The translations under genes and the position numbers were made by a program. Below, piece by piece: positions 11,270 through 20,052 of a stretch of DNA of 64,000 nt. Under the pieces are notes generated by a model. It was given only the letters and a program-made list of their open reading frames with translations. It was not told the origin of the DNA and ran no database searches. Positions within the stretch are counted from its first letter, which is position 1, and each line of letters opens with the position of its first letter. Source of the stretch: a bacterium (lineage in GTDB: Bacteria > Arandabacterota > Arandabacteria > Arandabacterales > Arandabacteraceae); assembly GCA_029933125.1 (NCBI GenBank), contig JAOZOU010000004.1, forward strand, positions 1-64,000, given 5' to 3'.

Positions 11270-12001
11270 ATGCGGCGCTTTCTTGCTTACTTTGCTGTAG
11301 CCATAGGCGCGATTGTTGGTATAGCGCTTGTTCTCAATCTTGTGATGAGCATTATTGTTGGTGGACGTCAGGTGGCTGTTCCCGATGTTCGAGGGCTTTC
11401 ACCTCAACGAGCTGCTGAGCTCCTCTCTAAGGCTGGGCTTCGCTATGATATTGCTCATGAGAGTTTCTCAGTGGAATTCCCTGAAAGCATGATATGCGAT
11501 CAAAAGCCTGTCCCAGGACACGTTGTCAAGCAGGGAAGGACGATAGAGCTCACAATGAGCAAGGGGGTTCAATTCCAGGATGTGCCCTTCTGCATTGGAA
11601 GACCTTTTCGTGGCGCAACAATAATGCTAGAAAGAGCTGGTTTTACAATTGGTGCTGTTGCTCGTGTCTCTCAACTGAAGGGTTATCCTGGTGAAGTCAT
11701 AACAACTGAGCCTCCTCCAGGAACAAAGGTACTCAAGGGCAGCCGTATCAATCTCCTTGTGAACGCGGGAATGCCTCAAGCCCGTGTCATCTTGCCAGAC
11801 CTTAGAGGCAAGCCTTACCTACCAACAAAGATGAAGCTTGAGCGTCTCGGACTTCTTGTGAGACAATCGAGTCTTGACAAGAACTTCAATCCTCTGAGAT
11901 CACGCATATTGATGCATGAGCCTGTTGCAGGTTCGATTGTATCGCGCGGTGATACGATCGACCTTGTTATATCCGCTGAGATGGAGTCTCAGAACCTATG
12001 A
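11270..12001 (+). CDS. Membrane-anchored PASTA-domain protein (no kinase)
   Basis: A 243-residue protein with one N-terminal transmembrane helix (about residues 5-30) and three PASTA repeats, each opening with a 'VPDVRGLSPQRAAELL'-like segment and closing with 'P..G..V..G..I.L..S'. PASTA domains usually bind muropeptides or beta-lactams at the tail of Ser/Thr kinases or PBPs; here they stand alone. A cell-wall sensing or scaffold role is inferred. It starts 3 nt after rsmB, and its stop overlaps the rpe ATG (ATGA). Confidence 0.85.
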   Translation: MRRFLAYFAVAIGAIVGIALVLNLVMSIIVGGRQVAVPDVRGLSPQRAAELLSKAGLRYDIAHESFSVEFPESMICDQKPVPGHVVKQGRTIELTMSKGVQFQDVPFCIGRPFRGATIMLERAGFTIGAVARVSQLKGYPGEVITTEPPPGTKVLKGSRINLLVNAGMPQARVILPDLRGKPYLPTKMKLERLGLLVRQSSLDKNFNPLRSRILMHEPVAGSIVSRGDTIDLVISAEMESQNL

Positions 12002-12702
12002 AGCCATTAAGAGTAGCGCCATCACTTCTTTCAGCTGACTTTGCACACCTGCGTGAAGAGATTGAGATGGTTGAAGCAGCTGGGGCTGATCTTCTTCATA
12101 TCGATGTTATGGATGGGCATTTTGTCCCCAACATAACCTTTGGTCCCATGATTGTTTCGGCAATCAGGCGTCTGGCAGATGCAGATCTTGATGTTCACCT
12201 TATGATCTCCGAGCCGGGCAGATACCTGAGCAGATTTATCGAGGCTGGCTCAACCTACGTTACTTTCCATGTTGAGGCCGTCGGTGAGGCTTCCCGCCTC
12301 CTTGAGGAGGGAAGGAGACTCGGGGTGAAGGTTGGTATTGCCATAAATCCTGCAACCAGTCTTGAAGTCGCTGAGCCTGCACTGGAAATTGCTGATCTTG
12401 TTGTCATGATGACGGTGAATCCTGGTTTTGGTGGGCAGGCTTTCATTCGTCAAGTTGTGCCAAAGATAAGAGCGCTTTATGAGAAACGCGAGAGCGAGGG
12501 CTATGTGTTCTTCATAGAGGTGGACGGTGGTGTGAACCCTGAAACCGCAACCATTGCTGCCTGGGCCGGGGCAGACATTCTAGTGGCCGGAGCTGCTATC
12601 TTCAAGAGCTCGGACCCAGCAGCAGCCTTTGAAGCTATAAAGAGGGCTGGGCTTGAGGGTGCTGCCATGCGGAGCGATCCGAAGGCTTTTCCTCTTGCGT
12701 AA
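11998..12702 (+). CDS. rpe: Ribulose-phosphate 3-epimerase
   Basis: Interconverts ribulose-5-P and xylulose-5-P. The 234-residue TIM barrel carries 'SLLSADFAHL', the metal/catalytic 'LHIDVMDGHFVPNITFGP', 'DVHLMI', 'MTVNPGFGGQ' and 'EVDGGVNPET'. It begins in an ATGA overlap with the PASTA gene and ends the operon: a clear terminator follows at 12752. rsmB-PASTA-rpe order recalls the rsmB-prpC-prkC-rsgA-rpe region of Firmicutes with the kinase, phosphatase and GTPase missing. Confidence 0.96.
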   Translation: MKPLRVAPSLLSADFAHLREEIEMVEAAGADLLHIDVMDGHFVPNITFGPMIVSAIRRLADADLDVHLMISEPGRYLSRFIEAGSTYVTFHVEAVGEASRLLEEGRRLGVKVGIAINPATSLEVAEPALEIADLVVMMTVNPGFGGQAFIRQVVPKIRALYEKRESEGYVFFIEVDGGVNPETATIAAWAGADILVAGAAIFKSSDPAAAFEAIKRAGLEGAAMRSDPKAFPLA

Positions 12703-12751
12703 CCCCAGGATGGGTGTTAACATAACTCCTCGAGAGAGAGTCCCTAAGAGC

Positions 12752-12777
12752 CCACCGTGTACGGTGGTTTTGCTTTT
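12752..12777 (+). terminator. Intrinsic terminator after rpe
   Basis: CCACCG (12752-12757), a TGTA loop and CGGTGG (12762-12767) form a perfect 6-bp GC-rich stem followed by TTTTGCTTTT. It separates the fmt-to-rpe operon from the ffh operon. Confidence 0.85.
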
Positions 12778-12797
12778 ATCTATATGTGGAGTCGGAA

Positions 12798-14120
12798 ATG
12801 TTTTCCGAGCTGACACACAAACTTGAAGGTGTACTTAAGCGCCTGCGGGGCCAGGGTAAGATAAGTGAGCAGAACATAGCTGATGCTCTTAAAGAAGTAC
12901 GCCTGGCGCTTCTCGAGGCAGATGTTAACTACAAGGTTGTCAAGCAGTTCACCGAGGCAGTGAAGACTAAGGCCCTCGGCAGGGAGGTTCTGACAAGCAT
13001 CACCCCTGGTCAGCAGTTCGTCAAGATCGTCTTTGACGAGCTTCGCAATCTCATGGGTGAGGGAGCAAGTGAGATATCTTTTGCTTCGGTGCCGCCGACT
13101 GTGATATTGCTTGCAGGTCTGCAGGGTTCAGGCAAAACGACAGTTGCCGCCAAACTCGCACGTCGATTCAAGCAGAAGGGCAAAAAAGGTATTCTCATTG
13201 CTGGCGATGTGTATCGCCCTGCAGCAATAGAGCAACTTAAGACTTTGGCTAAAGCAGTTCCAGTTGAAATCTACTATGAGAAGGAAAATCGCGGAGTCGT
13301 CGAGATAGTCGAACGCGGTCTTGAGATCGCTCGCAAAAGGGTACTGGATTGCGCCATAATTGACACAGCCGGTCGTCTCCACATTGACGACTCAATGATG
13401 GATGAAATTCGCGAGATAAAGCAACGTGTCAATCCGAATGAGACCATTCTTGTAGCAGATGGAATGACTGGTCAGGATGCAGTTAGCGTTGCCAGCAAGT
13501 TCAGCGATAGTCTTGGGATTGACGGTGTGATTCTTACAAAGATGGATGGAGATGAGAGGGGTGGTGCAGCTCTTTCCATCAAGGCTGTTTCAGGGGCTCC
13601 AATTCGCTATATTGGTGTTGGTGAGAAGCTTGATGCTCTCGAGGTTTTCCATCCTGATCGCATGGCATCGCGAATTCTCGGCATGGGCGATGTGCTTACG
13701 CTTGTTGAGAAGGCTGAGGCAGCTATAGATGCTAAAGAGGCTGAGCGACTCCAGAGAAAACTTCTCAAAGAGACCTTTACGCTTGAGGACTTTCTTGTTC
13801 AAATAAAGCAGATAAAGCGCATGGGTCCGCTTGAGGACATAATCGGTATGATACCCGGACTATCCAAGCTCAAAGGTATCGATGTTGACGAAAGAGCTGT
13901 TGTACGTGTAGAAGCTATAATAAACTCGATGACACGGGAGGAAAGGATAAATCCTGATATGATAGATGGAAGCCGGCGGCGTCGTATTGCTGCAGGCAGC
14001 GGTACGAAGGTGCAGGACGTAAACAGATTGCTTAAGGATTTCCAGCAAGTGAGGAAACTCGTAAAGCAGATGAAAAAAGGTAAGCTTGGTGGTATGCTAA
14101 GATCGATGCTTAGCGGTTAA
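12798..14120 (+). CDS. ffh: Signal recognition particle GTPase Ffh
   Basis: Targets ribosome-nascent chain complexes to the membrane. The product has the N domain, the G domain with 'GLQGSGKTT' (about 107-115), 'DTAGRLHID', 'TKMDGDERGG', and the M domain with 'GMIPGLSKLKG', 'MTREER' and a basic 'RRRRIAAGSG' stretch. I prefer ATG 12798 (440 residues) because GGAG at 12788-12791 is correctly spaced for it; GTG 12786 would overlap that Shine-Dalgarno. The 4.5S RNA gene is not recognisable nearby. Confidence 0.96.
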   Translation: MFSELTHKLEGVLKRLRGQGKISEQNIADALKEVRLALLEADVNYKVVKQFTEAVKTKALGREVLTSITPGQQFVKIVFDELRNLMGEGASEISFASVPPTVILLAGLQGSGKTTVAAKLARRFKQKGKKGILIAGDVYRPAAIEQLKTLAKAVPVEIYYEKENRGVVEIVERGLEIARKRVLDCAIIDTAGRLHIDDSMMDEIREIKQRVNPNETILVADGMTGQDAVSVASKFSDSLGIDGVILTKMDGDERGGAALSIKAVSGAPIRYIGVGEKLDALEVFHPDRMASRILGMGDVLTLVEKAEAAIDAKEAERLQRKLLKETFTLEDFLVQIKQIKRMGPLEDIIGMIPGLSKLKGIDVDERAVVRVEAIINSMTREERINPDMIDGSRRRRIAAGSGTKVQDVNRLLKDFQQVRKLVKQMKKGKLGGMLRSMLSG

Positions 14121-14146
14121 TAGCATTTCAGGTTGGAGGTGGATTG

Positions 14147-14479
14147 ATGCCAGTTCGAATTAGGCTCATGAGGATGGGTTCGAAGCGAAAGCCCTTCTAT
14201 CGTTTTGTGGTTGCGGATTCAAGGAATAAGCGTGACGGTGCTTTTCTTGATCAGGTTGGATATTACAATCCAATTGTTAAGCCTTTTGAGATCAAAGTTG
14301 ACGAGGAGAAAGTCTTCGCTTGGCTCTCGAAAGGTGCGCAGATATCAGAAGGAGCACATAGCCTTCTTAAGAAAGCTGGTGTTTTAGCACGATGGGAAGC
14401 CAGACGTAGCCAAAAGGCTGAGACACACGCTAAGCAGGAGGAGGTGGAAACAACTAAAGAAGAATCTCAGGACCAGTAG
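14147..14479 (+). CDS. rpsP: Ribosomal protein bS16
   Basis: Small-subunit protein of 110 residues with the family opening 'PVRIRLMRMGSKRKPFYR' and 'VADSRNKRDGAFLDQVGYYNP'. ATG 14147 has a GGAGGT Shine-Dalgarno ending at 14140. The C-terminal tail (about residues 85-110) is charged and low-complexity, a frequent extension. It opens the classical rpsP-khpA-rimM-trmD-rplS order. Confidence 0.97.
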   Translation: MPVRIRLMRMGSKRKPFYRFVVADSRNKRDGAFLDQVGYYNPIVKPFEIKVDEEKVFAWLSKGAQISEGAHSLLKKAGVLARWEARRSQKAETHAKQEEVETTKEESQDQ

Positions 14480-14567
14480 CAGTGTTTCCCCATGGGGATG
14501 CCGACGCGAAAGGTAGCGAGAAGATGGAGTCAGAGCGCAGCGCTGGAGTTCGAGGGGGGATTTAAGG

Positions 14568-14798
14568 ATGAAAGAGCTGGTTGAATACATTGCAAAAGCT
14601 CTCGTGGACAATCCAGATATGGTACAGGTTAGAGAAGTTGAGGGTGAAAAAACAACCGTTTACGAATTGCGGGTGGGACCCGGCGATTTAGGCAAGGTGA
14701 TAGGTAAGCGCGGTAGAACAGCCCGCTCTATCAGAACTCTACTCAACGCTGCTGCTACGAAGGCTGGGAAACGAGCTGTACTGGAGATTCTCGAGTGA
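14568..14798 (+). CDS. khpA: KH-domain RNA-binding protein KhpA (YlqC)
   Basis: A 76-residue single KH domain with the RNA-binding loop '[18 protein letters not shown]' (GxxG intact). KhpA proteins bind RNA, often as a heterodimer with KhpB/Jag, and affect division and cell-wall genes in some bacteria. ATG 14568 follows a GA-rich GGGGGGAT stretch. The rpsP-khpA-rimM setting is the usual one. Its stop overlaps the rimM GTG (GTGA). Confidence 0.93.
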   Translation: MKELVEYIAKALVDNPDMVQVREVEGEKTTVYELRVGPGDLGKVIGKRGRTARSIRTLLNAAATKAGKRAVLEILE

Positions 14799-15325
14799 GT
14801 GAGGATCCAGACTTCGTCTTGATAGGTATCATAAGGCGTGCTCATGGGCTAAAGGGGGAGGTGTGTGTCGAACCCATCTCCCAGGCTCCTGGTCGCTTCG
14901 AGACTCTTACCACAGTTCTGCTCGAGAAAGGCTCCGGAATTTCTGAGGTAGAGGTTGAAAGTGTGCGCTGGATGCGCAATCTTGTTCTCGTCAAAATTGC
15001 TGGCATTGATGACAGAGATGCTGCACAAGAGCTTCGTGGAGCACGGCTTGGCGTGAGGCTCTCCGAAGTTTTGCCTCTCCCGGAGGATTCCTACTATGTC
15101 TTTGAAATAGTAGGGTGCAGGGTGCATGGCAGAAATGACAGACTCATAGGTGAAGTCGTTGATGTGCTTGAGATGCCGGCGAACGATGTTTTTGTTGTTG
15201 ATACAGCTAAGGGTGAGGTTCTCATACCTGCGGTAAAGGACATTGTAAAGAGGGTTGACATAGACAACAAAAGGATTTGGATTGAGGAGATCGAAGGACT
15301 GGTGGATGGGGCAGATGAAGTTTAA
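14795..15325 (+). CDS. rimM: Ribosome maturation factor RimM
   Basis: Binds S19 and assists 30S head maturation. The 176-residue product has the N-terminal barrel '[18 protein letters not shown]' and the PRC-barrel half with '[13 protein letters not shown]' and '[21 protein letters not shown]'. It starts at GTG 14795 overlapping the khpA stop and overlaps trmD at the other end. Confidence 0.94.
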   Translation: MSEDPDFVLIGIIRRAHGLKGEVCVEPISQAPGRFETLTTVLLEKGSGISEVEVESVRWMRNLVLVKIAGIDDRDAAQELRGARLGVRLSEVLPLPEDSYYVFEIVGCRVHGRNDRLIGEVVDVLEMPANDVFVVDTAKGEVLIPAVKDIVKRVDIDNKRIWIEEIEGLVDGADEV

Positions 15326-16058
15326 CATCCTTACACTGTTTCCTGGAATGTTCAGAGGTCCTTTCGAGGAGAGCATCGTGAAGTCTGCCATTGAAAATGG
15401 AATCATAGAGATAAATATTGTTGATATCAGAGATTTCACGAGTGACAGGCATCGTACTACTGATGATTATCCCTTCGGTGGCGGATCAGGTATGATACTC
15501 AAGCCCGAACCTGTTTTCCTTGCAGTTGAATCTGTTCTTGGTGATCGCCCTGCCTCAAGCTTACCAATAATCTTGCTTTCGCCGCAGGGAAGGGTTTTTA
15601 ATCAGCAGATAGCCAAGGAGCTTAGCAGGCAACAGGAAATTATCCTGATCTGTGGTCATTACAAGGGTGTGGATGAAAGGATAAGACTCCATTTGGCAAA
15701 TGATGAGATATCGCTTGGTGACTTTGTGATCTCAGGTGGGGAGCTGGCTGCCATGGTAATTGTGGACGCTGTCACACGTCTCGTGCCAGGGGCACTGGGA
15801 GATTTCTCTTCAGCCGAAACAGATTCCTTCTATGAGGGGCTGCTCGAGTGTGGGCATTACACGCGTCCAAGGAATTTTCGTGGCTATGAAGTGCCTGAAG
15901 TACTGGTCAGTGGGAATCATGAAGCCATACGTATCTGGCGAAGAAGGGACTCTTTGAGAAAGACCCTGCTTAAGAGGCCAGATCTGCTCGAGAGAGTCAA
16001 CTTGAGTGACGAGGACAGCCAGTTGCTTGATGAGATAAGGGCGGAAATCTCTAACTAA
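15315..16058 (+). CDS. trmD: tRNA (guanine-37-N1)-methyltransferase TrmD
   Basis: Methylates G37 next to the anticodon. The product begins '[13 protein letters not shown]' and has '[16 protein letters not shown]', '[11 protein letters not shown]', the SAM-knot segment '[12 protein letters not shown]' and '[17 protein letters not shown]'. I chose ATG 15315 (247 residues) from the family N-terminus; ATG 15306 would add three residues. It overlaps rimM by 11 nt. Confidence 0.95.
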   Translation: MKFNILTLFPGMFRGPFEESIVKSAIENGIIEINIVDIRDFTSDRHRTTDDYPFGGGSGMILKPEPVFLAVESVLGDRPASSLPIILLSPQGRVFNQQIAKELSRQQEIILICGHYKGVDERIRLHLANDEISLGDFVISGGELAAMVIVDAVTRLVPGALGDFSSAETDSFYEGLLECGHYTRPRNFRGYEVPEVLVSGNHEAIRIWRRRDSLRKTLLKRPDLLERVNLSDEDSQLLDEIRAEISN

Positions 16059-16075
16059 AGACTGGAGGATTGGCG

Positions 16076-16414
16076 ATGGATGTGATTGATGCCATGGAGA
16101 AAGAGTACGAGAAGAATAGGTTTCCTGACTTTAAGCCCGGTGATACCATTAGAGTGCACGTCAGAGTGATCGAGGGGCAGAAGGAGCGAATCCAGGTTTT
16201 CGAAGGCACGGTGATTCAGATAAGAGGCAAGGGCACAGGCAAGACTTTCACCGTGCGCAAGATTACAGGTGGCTTGGGAGTTGAGCGCATTTTCCCCTAT
16301 CACACGCCTTCGATTGCCAAGATCGAGGTTGTAAGAAGAGGTAAGACCAGACGTGCGAAGCTCTTCTATCTCAGGGAGCGCAAAGGCAAAGCTGCGCAGG
16401 TTAAGTCGTTGTGA
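16076..16414 (+). CDS. rplS: Ribosomal protein bL19
   Basis: Large-subunit protein of 112 residues with '[29 protein letters not shown]' and '[35 protein letters not shown]'. ATG 16076 is set by GGAGG at 16064-16068; a TTG at 16070 is too close to it. It closes the trmD cluster. Confidence 0.97.
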   Translation: MDVIDAMEKEYEKNRFPDFKPGDTIRVHVRVIEGQKERIQVFEGTVIQIRGKGTGKTFTVRKITGGLGVERIFPYHTPSIAKIEVVRRGKTRRAKLFYLRERKGKAAQVKSL

Positions 16415-17036
16415 GTCGGGACGGGAGCGGGTTATTGACATTGAGGGGCACCTGCGCCAGGCTGGCTATCATACCATAGCTGGGGTGGATGAGGCTGGCA
16501 GAGGTCCTCTTGCTGGTCCTGTTGTTGCCGCTGCTGTTATTCTTGGAAACCATGTGCCTGGTGGCATAAAGGATTCCAAGAAACTCACTGCTCATCAACG
16601 CTCGACTCTTGCCCAGGCGATAGGTTCTAGCGCCGTTGACATTGGTGTAGGCATTGTTGCACCCGCAGTGATTGACCGCCTCAACGTTCTTGAGGCTACA
16701 CGTCTTGCGATGAAGCAGGCACTTGAATCACTGAGTGTTGCTTTCGATTGCGCTATCATCGATGGTGATGTGCTTCCCGATGTTGACGTACCTGCTGTTG
16801 GGGTAGTGAGAGGTGATTCGCTATGCCCTTCCGTAGCAGCTGCTTCAATCGTTGCCAAGGTTGTTCGTGACCGATGGATGGTGTCAATGGATGTGGTCTA
16901 TCCCCACTACAACTTCAAATCCAACAAGGGCTATGGTACGAAGGGGCATATGGAAGCTCTCAGAAGGTTCGGACCATCACGCATTCACCGCTATTCTTTT
17001 GAGCCTGTCCTACGATTTCTCGAGGGAAGATCTTGA
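16353..17036 (+). CDS. rnhB: Ribonuclease HII
   Basis: Cleaves RNA in RNA-DNA hybrids and at misincorporated ribonucleotides. Motifs: '[23 protein letters not shown]' region with the catalytic DE pair, 'IKDSKKL', 'IIDGD' and '[15 protein letters not shown]'. The start is uncertain: GTG 16353 is the only canonical in-frame start and overlaps rplS by 62 nt, yet homology begins only near residue 29. ATT 16434, preceded by a GGGAGCGGG, would give a more normal length of 200 residues. Confidence 0.92.
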   Translation: MRSSSISGSAKAKLRRLSRCESGRERVIDIEGHLRQAGYHTIAGVDEAGRGPLAGPVVAAAVILGNHVPGGIKDSKKLTAHQRSTLAQAIGSSAVDIGVGIVAPAVIDRLNVLEATRLAMKQALESLSVAFDCAIIDGDVLPDVDVPAVGVVRGDSLCPSVAAASIVAKVVRDRWMVSMDVVYPHYNFKSNKGYGTKGHMEALRRFGPSRIHRYSFEPVLRFLEGRS

Positions 17037-17401
17037 AAAACACAAGAGCGCAAGGAAGTGATTTTGAAGACATTGCTTGTGATTATCTTCGGAGCAAGGG
17101 CTATGAGATCATTGGAAGGAATGTCACTATCCTGCGCAAAGAGCTCGACATCGTTGCTCTCGATGGTGATACAGTTGTGTTTGTCGAAGTCAAAGGTAGG
17201 AAATCGCTTGACTACGGTTTACCTGCTGAGGCTATTGATGAGAGAAAGAGGATGAAAATCATCAGGGCGGCAACCGCATATCTTGAGCAGGCCAGGATGT
17301 GGGGTAGACCTGCAAGATTCGACGTTATAGGTATCCTGGCTGATGCCGAGGGTCACATGGCTATAGACCATATAACCGACGCCTTTAGCATTACATCGTG
17401 A
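17033..17401 (+). CDS. YraN/UPF0102 family putative endonuclease
   Basis: A 122-residue protein with the nuclease-like core 'LRSKGYEIIGRNV', 'KELDIVALDGDTVVFVEVKGRK' (D-x(n)-ExK) and a 'K..R..AA..YLE' helix. The family is structurally related to Holliday junction resolvases; the role is not settled. It starts at TTG 17033, overlapping the rnhB stop by 4 nt; rplS-rnhB-yraN is a widely conserved order. Confidence 0.9.
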   Translation: MKNTRAQGSDFEDIACDYLRSKGYEIIGRNVTILRKELDIVALDGDTVVFVEVKGRKSLDYGLPAEAIDERKRMKIIRAATAYLEQARMWGRPARFDVIGILADAEGHMAIDHITDAFSITS

Positions 17402-17411
17402 GGATGCTACA

Positions 17412-17567
17412 ATGAGGTGGTACTGGTGGGTTCTTACGATTATTCTTGCGCTCAATGCTTTTGTAATTGTCGCAGTAGCTATCTTCATTATCTATGATCG
17501 CTACAGGGCTCGCAAAGCACTTCGAAGTCAGAAACCGGATAGGCAGCATCATAGGAGGGCGGAATGA
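17412..17567 (+). CDS. 51-residue single-pass membrane protein, coupled to the next TPR lipoprotein
   Basis: Reading from ATG 17412 gives an open frame with an aromatic start (MRWYWW), one hydrophobic helix of about 25 residues and a basic tail rich in Arg and His, ending at TGA 17567. The next gene's ATG overlaps this stop (ATGA), and a GGAGGG for that gene lies inside the frame, so the two are probably translationally coupled. I recognise no family. Codon use and overlap support a real gene. Confidence 0.6.
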   Translation: MRWYWWVLTIILALNAFVIVAVAIFIIYDRYRARKALRSQKPDRQHHRRAE

Positions 17568-18388
17568 GAGCTGGAGTAGTTTTGCTCTGTTTGGGGCTTT
17601 TAATTTTTGGGTGTGGCAAGGACGCTGACTACTATATGAAACGAGGCAATGAGTACTTGAGTGCAGGTCAGATGGCTGAAGCCGTTAATGAGTTCGAGAA
17701 GGCTGTTGAAGTTGAGCCGAACAATTATGAAGCTCTCAATACGCTTGGAGCTGTGCTTTCGTCTATGGGTCAGTATGACCGTGCAATCGAGCTCTTTCGA
17801 AGGGCTGTGGCTGTTAATGATACGCTTGTAGAGGCGCACTACAACCTTGGGAAGGCGCTCTCAATAAAGAAGAAGTACAAGGAGGCTCTCAATGAATTTA
17901 AGAGAGTGGTCTGGCTGGATTCAACCTATGCCCTGGCTTATCTTGCTGCTGGTGAGGCACTGATGCAAATTGGTATGAAGGATGAGGCAATCGATTCTTT
18001 CAAAAGAGCAATAAGGCACGATCCGAGTCTCATAAGAGCTCGTATAAGTCTCGCGTCTGCTTATGTTGCCACCGATGAGTACGATAAGGCGATTGATGAG
18101 CTCCTGAAGGCACGCGAGATTGAGCCTCGCAACGATGAGCTTCTCTCTTTAGCCGGTAGAGCTGCACTGCTAAAACGAGACTATGATGAAGCTGTCAAGT
18201 TCTTTACCGAGCTTACGCAGGTTGATGATCGGAACCCAGTCTATCGAAACGATCTTGCTATAGCCCTCATGCTTGCTGGCAGGAAGGATGAAGCTGTAGA
18301 GGAATGGGAGAAAGTCCTTGAGCTCAATCCTGATCCGTCCCTTGAAGAGGTCGTGAAGAAGAACCTCGAGCGAGCTAAGGCTGAGTAG
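17564..18388 (+). CDS. TPR-repeat lipoprotein
   Basis: A 274-residue protein with a lipoprotein signal (lipobox 'LIFGC', Cys at about residue 17) followed by about seven tetratricopeptide repeats showing the 'A...Y..A...F..A....P' pattern from residue 23 to the end. TPRs mediate protein contacts; as a lipoprotein it likely faces the periplasm at the inner or outer membrane. GGAGGG precedes ATG 17564. It is the last gene of the run and converges with the ABC permease 7 nt away. Specific role unknown. Confidence 0.85.
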   Translation: MRAGVVLLCLGLLIFGCGKDADYYMKRGNEYLSAGQMAEAVNEFEKAVEVEPNNYEALNTLGAVLSSMGQYDRAIELFRRAVAVNDTLVEAHYNLGKALSIKKKYKEALNEFKRVVWLDSTYALAYLAAGEALMQIGMKDEAIDSFKRAIRHDPSLIRARISLASAYVATDEYDKAIDELLKAREIEPRNDELLSLAGRAALLKRDYDEAVKFFTELTQVDDRNPVYRNDLAIALMLAGRKDEAVEEWEKVLELNPDPSLEEVVKKNLERAKAE

Positions 18389-18395
18389 CCTAAGG

Positions 18396-20045
18396 CTAAG
18401 ACTTTGTCCATTCCATATTCCTGAGTTTCTTTGTCGAAAGCAGCAGGAAGAAAAGGAGCAGTGCAACTGCTCCTAGAGTCACAAGGGCGATCAAGCTCCA
18501 ACCGGGTACTGCAAGCGATCCCTTGATGCGGGCTACAGTTGAGGCCGTTAAGCTCATCGAGCCAAAGAAGCTAGCAAGGATAACTGTGAGTATCACGCGT
18601 CCTCGTGCACGCAGCATCCTCTTGGGAATCTCCCACTCCCAGTTGCCGTAGGATATACCCAGGAAAACACCAATACTCGCGCCCGCCGCGCCGAGAGCAA
18701 ACCCGGCAATCAGGAACTTGGGTATCTGTGACCTTTCAGTGAGGCCCGTGAATCCGAAGGCAAAAGATACAATGATCACAATTGGCATGAAGAGAAATAG
18801 AGTCGCCACGAGTTTGGAGAGTATCTTTCTTAAGGGCGAGACGGGTGCAGCGACAATAAACCAGAAACACTTCCCATCAATGACAGTCGCATGTGAGGCC
18901 ACATTGAGTGATCCGATAAATGCTAGTGCTATTACAGATTCGAGAGCAAGAAGGGGTGAGCTGGCAATGCGGCCACCTGGCACTCCTGAGAGAAATGGGA
19001 TTAGCATCACAACTACTACAATGCTTATGAGAGGTGCTAGTTGCTGGGGATCGCGGAGATACATTCGCAGTGTTATTTTCGTGACCGATCTTTCGAAGCT
19101 GGGGAGGAATCTGAGAAGGCGATCCACAAACCATCCGCGCCCAGCAATTCGGCGTTTGCCTCCAACAGAGCGAGTCCGAGCCCAGCCTGTTAGATAGATT
19201 CTTTTAGCCAACAGTACTGAGAACAGTAGGAGGATGCTCGAGATAGCAAGAAGTGTGAGCAACCAGTGAAGGGTCTCAAAAATCGAACCTCTCGCAAGGT
19301 TGCTTAAGGCGCTTGCAGCAAGCTGACTCGGCAGCATCCTCATTAGGGGATGACTTACATACTTTTCCATAAGCGCCGGAATACTCATGGCACTTTGCAT
19401 CTGGTGAGAAGCAAGTATGCTTCGCCTCAGAAATTGCATAGCGAGCCAGAATCCGATACCCATAAGCGTGCCAACAAAGGCTAGAATTTCTCTTACCCTG
19501 CGTGGAGAGACATATCTTGACACCACAAGTCCAACAACTATTCCGATTGAAACAGGTATGCTAAGAAAAATATATGCAATAGGCAGGAGCAAAATGTAGT
19601 AGGCTACGGGTGCACTAATCGCAAGTCCAAAAGCAACCATTAGAGGTATTCCAAAGATAACCATTATTAGTGATGATGAAATAAGAGCATCAAGATATTT
19701 TATGGAGAAAACCTTTGTGCTTGATATTGGTGCGCTCATAAGCAGATCAAGGTCACTTGAGAGGAAAAATATGTTCATCGTGGTCGCCATATCGAAAACG
19801 AAAGCAAGGATGAGGAGGGCATGAAATGCCATTGCTAGAAGCATCGAGGAAAGCAGGAAGCCATCAGGTGAGGTTTGGTTCAGTGCCTTGAAGAGAACGA
19901 ACATTCCCACTGTGACGCCACCACCCCCACCACCCATGATTGCGACAAGGGTAAGAACTCGCGTCAGCCGCCTGCGCCCAGCCCCGCGCGTAAGGTTAGC
20001 CAGCGAAATCTTTAGCCTGTAGAGGAGCAGCTTTGTAAGTGACAT
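18396..20045 (-). CDS. ABC-2 type exporter permease
   Basis: A 549-residue membrane protein with about 12 hydrophobic helices in two halves, separated by a soluble segment near residues 280-330. It lies 7 nt downstream of an ABC ATPase on the same strand, forming a two-gene exporter. The layout resembles large 'putative ABC exporter' permeases fused from two ABC-2 halves. The substrate cannot be read from sequence. Confidence 0.82.
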   Translation of the reverse strand: MSLTKLLLYRLKISLANLTRGAGRRRLTRVLTLVAIMGGGGGGVTVGMFVLFKALNQTSPDGFLLSSMLLAMAFHALLILAFVFDMATTMNIFFLSSDLDLLMSAPISSTKVFSIKYLDALISSSLIMVIFGIPLMVAFGLAISAPVAYYILLLPIAYIFLSIPVSIGIVVGLVVSRYVSPRRVREILAFVGTLMGIGFWLAMQFLRRSILASHQMQSAMSIPALMEKYVSHPLMRMLPSQLAASALSNLARGSIFETLHWLLTLLAISSILLLFSVLLAKRIYLTGWARTRSVGGKRRIAGRGWFVDRLLRFLPSFERSVTKITLRMYLRDPQQLAPLISIVVVVMLIPFLSGVPGGRIASSPLLALESVIALAFIGSLNVASHATVIDGKCFWFIVAAPVSPLRKILSKLVATLFLFMPIVIIVSFAFGFTGLTERSQIPKFLIAGFALGAAGASIGVFLGISYGNWEWEIPKRMLRARGRVILTVILASFFGSMSLTASTVARIKGSLAVPGWSLIALVTLGAVALLLFFLLLSTKKLRNMEWTKS

Positions 20046-20052
20046 TTTCTGA

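Noticed and set aside
12703-12797. 4.5S/SRP RNA gene before ffh
   Set aside because: The conserved GGAAGCAGCC-type tetraloop region is missing; the gap is explained by a terminator and a Shine-Dalgarno.
18718-19197. Long + strand frame inside the ABC permease
   Set aside because: Antisense shadow: no ribosome site, low-complexity composition, and full overlap with a recognised gene.
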